DNA of 64,000 nt from Methylothermaceae bacterium (GTDB lineage Bacteria; Pseudomonadota; Gammaproteobacteria; Methylococcales; Methylothermaceae), in assembly GCA_026981855.1 (NCBI GenBank), contig JALSIB010000038.1:86037-150036 (forward strand), given 5' to 3'. Made by a program: the position numbers and the translations under genes. Position 1 is the stretch's first letter, and every line of letters begins with the position of its first letter. This document shows, in pieces, positions 62,403 through 64,000 of this stretch. Below the pieces are notes generated by a model. The model did not search any database, was not told where the DNA came from, and worked only from the letters and a program-made list of their open reading frames with translations.

Positions 62403-62685
62403 TTATCGGCTTCCTCAAGATTCTGTACAGGGTACTTTTGGAAATCCCGAACCGGCGGCACAGTGCGTCATGATTCCGGCCGTTGAATGCCTGGCGGATT
62501 TCATGATTGCGGTGATCGATTGAAGTCCGCCTGCCCGATGGGATGTAAACCTTGTCTCCAGACAGATAGCGCCTGATGAATTCCTCAAGATGGGTGGCAA
62601 CGGCTTCCGTCATGTCCGGGGGGAGTCCAAACCGGTTCATTGTCTGTTTCATGGCATCGATCAGCGTGGTCACGAAATCATTCAC
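62383..62685 (-). CDS. Mor-like transcription activator
   Basis: A 100-residue protein with the Mor domain pattern of Mu-like phages: helical dimerisation part (MTEAVATHLEEFIRRYLSG), the beta strand YIPSGRR, then a C-terminal helix-turn-helix (NHDALCRRFGISKSTLYRIL). Mor turns on middle transcription in Mu. Its presence argues for a Mu-like phage or derivative. The start overlaps the end of the next upstream gene by four bases. Confidence 0.8.
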   Translation of the reverse strand: MNDFVTTLIDAMKQTMNRFGLPPDMTEAVATHLEEFIRRYLSGDKVYIPSGRRTSIDHRNHEIRQAFNGRNHDALCRRFGISKSTLYRILRKPINAHGRR

Positions 62686-62882
62686 AAGTGTTCTTCCCTC
62701 GTTTTCAGGTTCATGCGGGTGGATTCATTTACCGTTTTGCCGCTCCAGATCCCGGCGCGCCCCTGCCTCGGCCTGGAAACCTGGTCGGAAAGTTGCCCGG
62801 TCCGGCAGTCTCGGAGCCAGCCAGGTGGCGGCGGCTCGCCAGATTCAAGATAGCGAAGTGCGAGCGTCAGATCATCGATCAT
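62682..62882 (-). CDS. Small hypothetical protein before the Mor-like gene
   Basis: A 66-residue protein (MIDDLTLALRYLESGEPPPP, GWLRDCRTGQLSD) overlapping the Mor-like start by four bases (ATGA). The overlap supports that it is translated. No family recognised. Confidence 0.5.
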   Translation of the reverse strand: MIDDLTLALRYLESGEPPPPGWLRDCRTGQLSDQVSRPRQGRAGIWSGKTVNESTRMNLKTREEHL

Positions 62883-62927
62883 GGAAAAACCGACCGCCTG
62901 AGATCGCCTAAGCGCCGCAAAACTGGG

Positions 62928-63230
62928 TCAACCCTTGTCATACCCTTTACCGCGATTCAATGGCTTGCCCTCATCCGTGGCCAGTGAGGCCATGACCACG
63001 AAGGTGGCGGCGGCCCGCTTTTTCTCATCGCCGGAGTCCCGCCAGGATTGAAACACCATCCACGCTTCTTCCCCATCGAGCTGACTCATGATGCGGATCA
63101 GCCGCTTGAGCTCCCCTTGGGTGCTGGCGTTCGCCTCTTGCAGGAACCGCCGGGTGGAGCCGACTTTTGAAACGATCCTGCGGGCCTCCCATTCGGCGAT
63201 GCGTTTGATGATCGAATCGAACAACTTCAT
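62928..63230 (-). CDS. Small helical hypothetical protein
   Basis: A 100-residue charged helical protein (MKLFDSIIKRIAEWEARRI; LDGEEAWMVFQSWRDSGDEKK). It lies nine bases after the nuclease gene on the minus strand. No family recognised. Confidence 0.55.
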   Translation of the reverse strand: MKLFDSIIKRIAEWEARRIVSKVGSTRRFLQEANASTQGELKRLIRIMSQLDGEEAWMVFQSWRDSGDEKKRAAATFVVMASLATDEGKPLNRGKGYDKG

Positions 63231-63239
63231 GTTTCCCCC

Positions 63240-63668
63240 TTATCGGTTGATGTGAATTTCCCGGATCACCACGGCGAACCCCTCGATGCTCAGGGCCGCG
63301 CAATGCTCGAATCTGGAATCGATTGGCAAATCCGGGTGGATTTCCGCCAGCGGGATCAGGATCTGCCACGGCTGGCGGTCGGCGCGGAAAGCCAGGGCCG
63401 GAATCTTCCCGCAGCGCCTGGCCTGGTCTTCGGCCTGCCGCCACCAGGCATCCAGATTCGCCCGGGTCACCGTGGCATGGCGCTTGATCTCGAAAGCGAA
63501 CCGTTCCAACGCCCTGGCGGCCGGGCCGTCATCGTCCACCATCAGATCGTGGCCGCCGGATCGGGTCTGATCCAGATTGCGCACCAGGCGCACCCCCAGC
63601 CAGTCATGAACAAGGCCCGCAAATTCCCGTTCCGCGCCGGCGCCCTTGCGGCGTGATTTCGCTCCCAT
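63240..63668 (-). CDS. PDDEXK-type nuclease, Holliday junction resolvase-like
   Basis: A 142-residue protein. I choose ATG 63668 (MGAKSRRKGAGAEREF) because aaggagaag lies just upstream; a longer start at 63692 includes that sequence. The PDDEXK pattern is complete: Glu15 in the first helix, Asp41 in SGGHDLMV, then Glu60-Ile-Lys62 in FEIKRHA. The next helix LDAWWRQAEDQA is typical of small phage resolvase/endonuclease proteins. It probably acts on phage DNA. First visible gene of the minus-strand set. Confidence 0.75.
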   Translation of the reverse strand: MGAKSRRKGAGAEREFAGLVHDWLGVRLVRNLDQTRSGGHDLMVDDDGPAARALERFAFEIKRHATVTRANLDAWWRQAEDQARRCGKIPALAFRADRQPWQILIPLAEIHPDLPIDSRFEHCAALSIEGFAVVIREIHINR

Positions 63669-63772
63669 TTCATGCTTCTCCTTCTTTTCCATGGGCGGTT
63701 TGCCAAGTAAGATTGGAGACCGCGCCGGTATCGGCGCCGACCTGAAATTCGATTCCCTGGGTTTTGACTGCC

Positions 63773-63997
63773 ATGGTTCTGTTTCTATTAACCAAACATT
63801 ATCGGATGCGGTGGGCGATACAATGCTTCCTCGACTGGTCGTGCATCGCCATACTGACCGTTCTGACGCTATCCGCTTTGATCGGTGGACAGCACAGAGG
63901 CCAAGCCATCCTTGGCCTGATCTTTGCGCCATTCATTCATGCCGCCATTAGCGGATTTATTGACGGCTGGCTCGGTGTCACTTCAGCTCGACGATGA
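63773..63997 (+). CDS. Small two-helix membrane protein
   Basis: A 74-residue protein (MVLFLLTKHYRMRWAIQCF) with two hydrophobic segments (WSCIAILTVLTLSALIGG and ILGLIFAPFIHAAISGF). It is the only plus-strand gene in the phage-like region, divergent from the nuclease, so it may be a superinfection or holin-like protein; no motif proves that. The gene ends three bases before the window edge. Confidence 0.45.
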   Translation: MVLFLLTKHYRMRWAIQCFLDWSCIAILTVLTLSALIGGQHRGQAILGLIFAPFIHAAISGFIDGWLGVTSARR

Positions 63998-64000
63998 ACG

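Overview
The window reads as chromosomal DNA of a GC-rich gammaproteobacterial methylotroph, most likely a methanotroph. The main reasons are a lanthanide-type PQQ methanol dehydrogenase (XoxF, 11.6-13.4 kb) directly downstream of an NAD-linked molybdenum formate dehydrogenase (7.0-11.4 kb), and gammaproteobacterial housekeeping order (thrS-infC-rpmI-rplT-pheS-pheT-ihfA). No methane monooxygenase or mxa genes lie in the window, so methane use is inference.

Layout. 0-6.3 kb: a very large mosaic secreted protein (FG-GAP propeller, ASH/choice-of-anchor D, BACON-like and delta-60-like repeats), cut or frameshifted at its 5' end, and a PEP-CTERM protein. 6.5-13.5 kb: a lipoprotein, the fused formate dehydrogenase subunit FdsGB, FdsA and XoxF, closed by a clear terminator. 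13.5-18.8 kb: a DUF2232-like membrane protein, a rhomboid protease and glycolate oxidase glcDEF. 18.8-21.6 kb (minus strand): feoABC with a Fur-type promoter. 21.9-23.4 kb: two tandem paralogous membrane-anchored CBS proteins. 23.5-27.1 kb (minus): a small surface antigen-like protein and a translationally coupled trio (vWA protein, coiled-coil membrane protein, acidic-tailed membrane protein).

27.3-37.0 kb: an MSHA-like type IV pilus cluster (secretin, TPR, ATPase, platform protein, three inner-membrane assembly proteins, two prepilins) ending in a PilZ protein. The ATPase has MshEN-type repeats, so c-di-GMP may act at two points. 37.0-42.3 kb (minus): pstSCAB and a PsiE-like protein; then pepN, DUF423, NnrU and moaB. 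46.6-48.9 kb: a PHA-system-like protein, rsfS, a 98-bp palindromic element, thiE and thiD.

49.0-52.0 kb: a DUF5063-like gene, then an operon of porin, FMN-binding flavoprotein and four-helix membrane protein. A good sigma-70 promoter precedes it and is overlapped by a Fur-box-like sequence. This operon is my leading candidate for an undescribed system: an iron-regulated electron-transfer or metal-reduction/uptake route across the envelope. 52.1-59.2 kb: tRNA-Val, the translation operon, ihfA and tRNA-Pro(GGG). 59.2-64 kb: short genes, mostly minus strand, of phage or satellite character (TerS-like, Mor-like activator, PDDEXK nuclease, coiled-coil protein). They lie directly behind tRNA-Pro with no large terminase or structural genes in view; the far end is outside the window.

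Functional links: methanol and formate oxidation, glycolate salvage, phosphate uptake and iron uptake fit a one-carbon-using cell. Two iron-type operators suggest feoABC and the porin/flavoprotein operon respond to the same signal. All calls come from reading the sequence; no database search was run.
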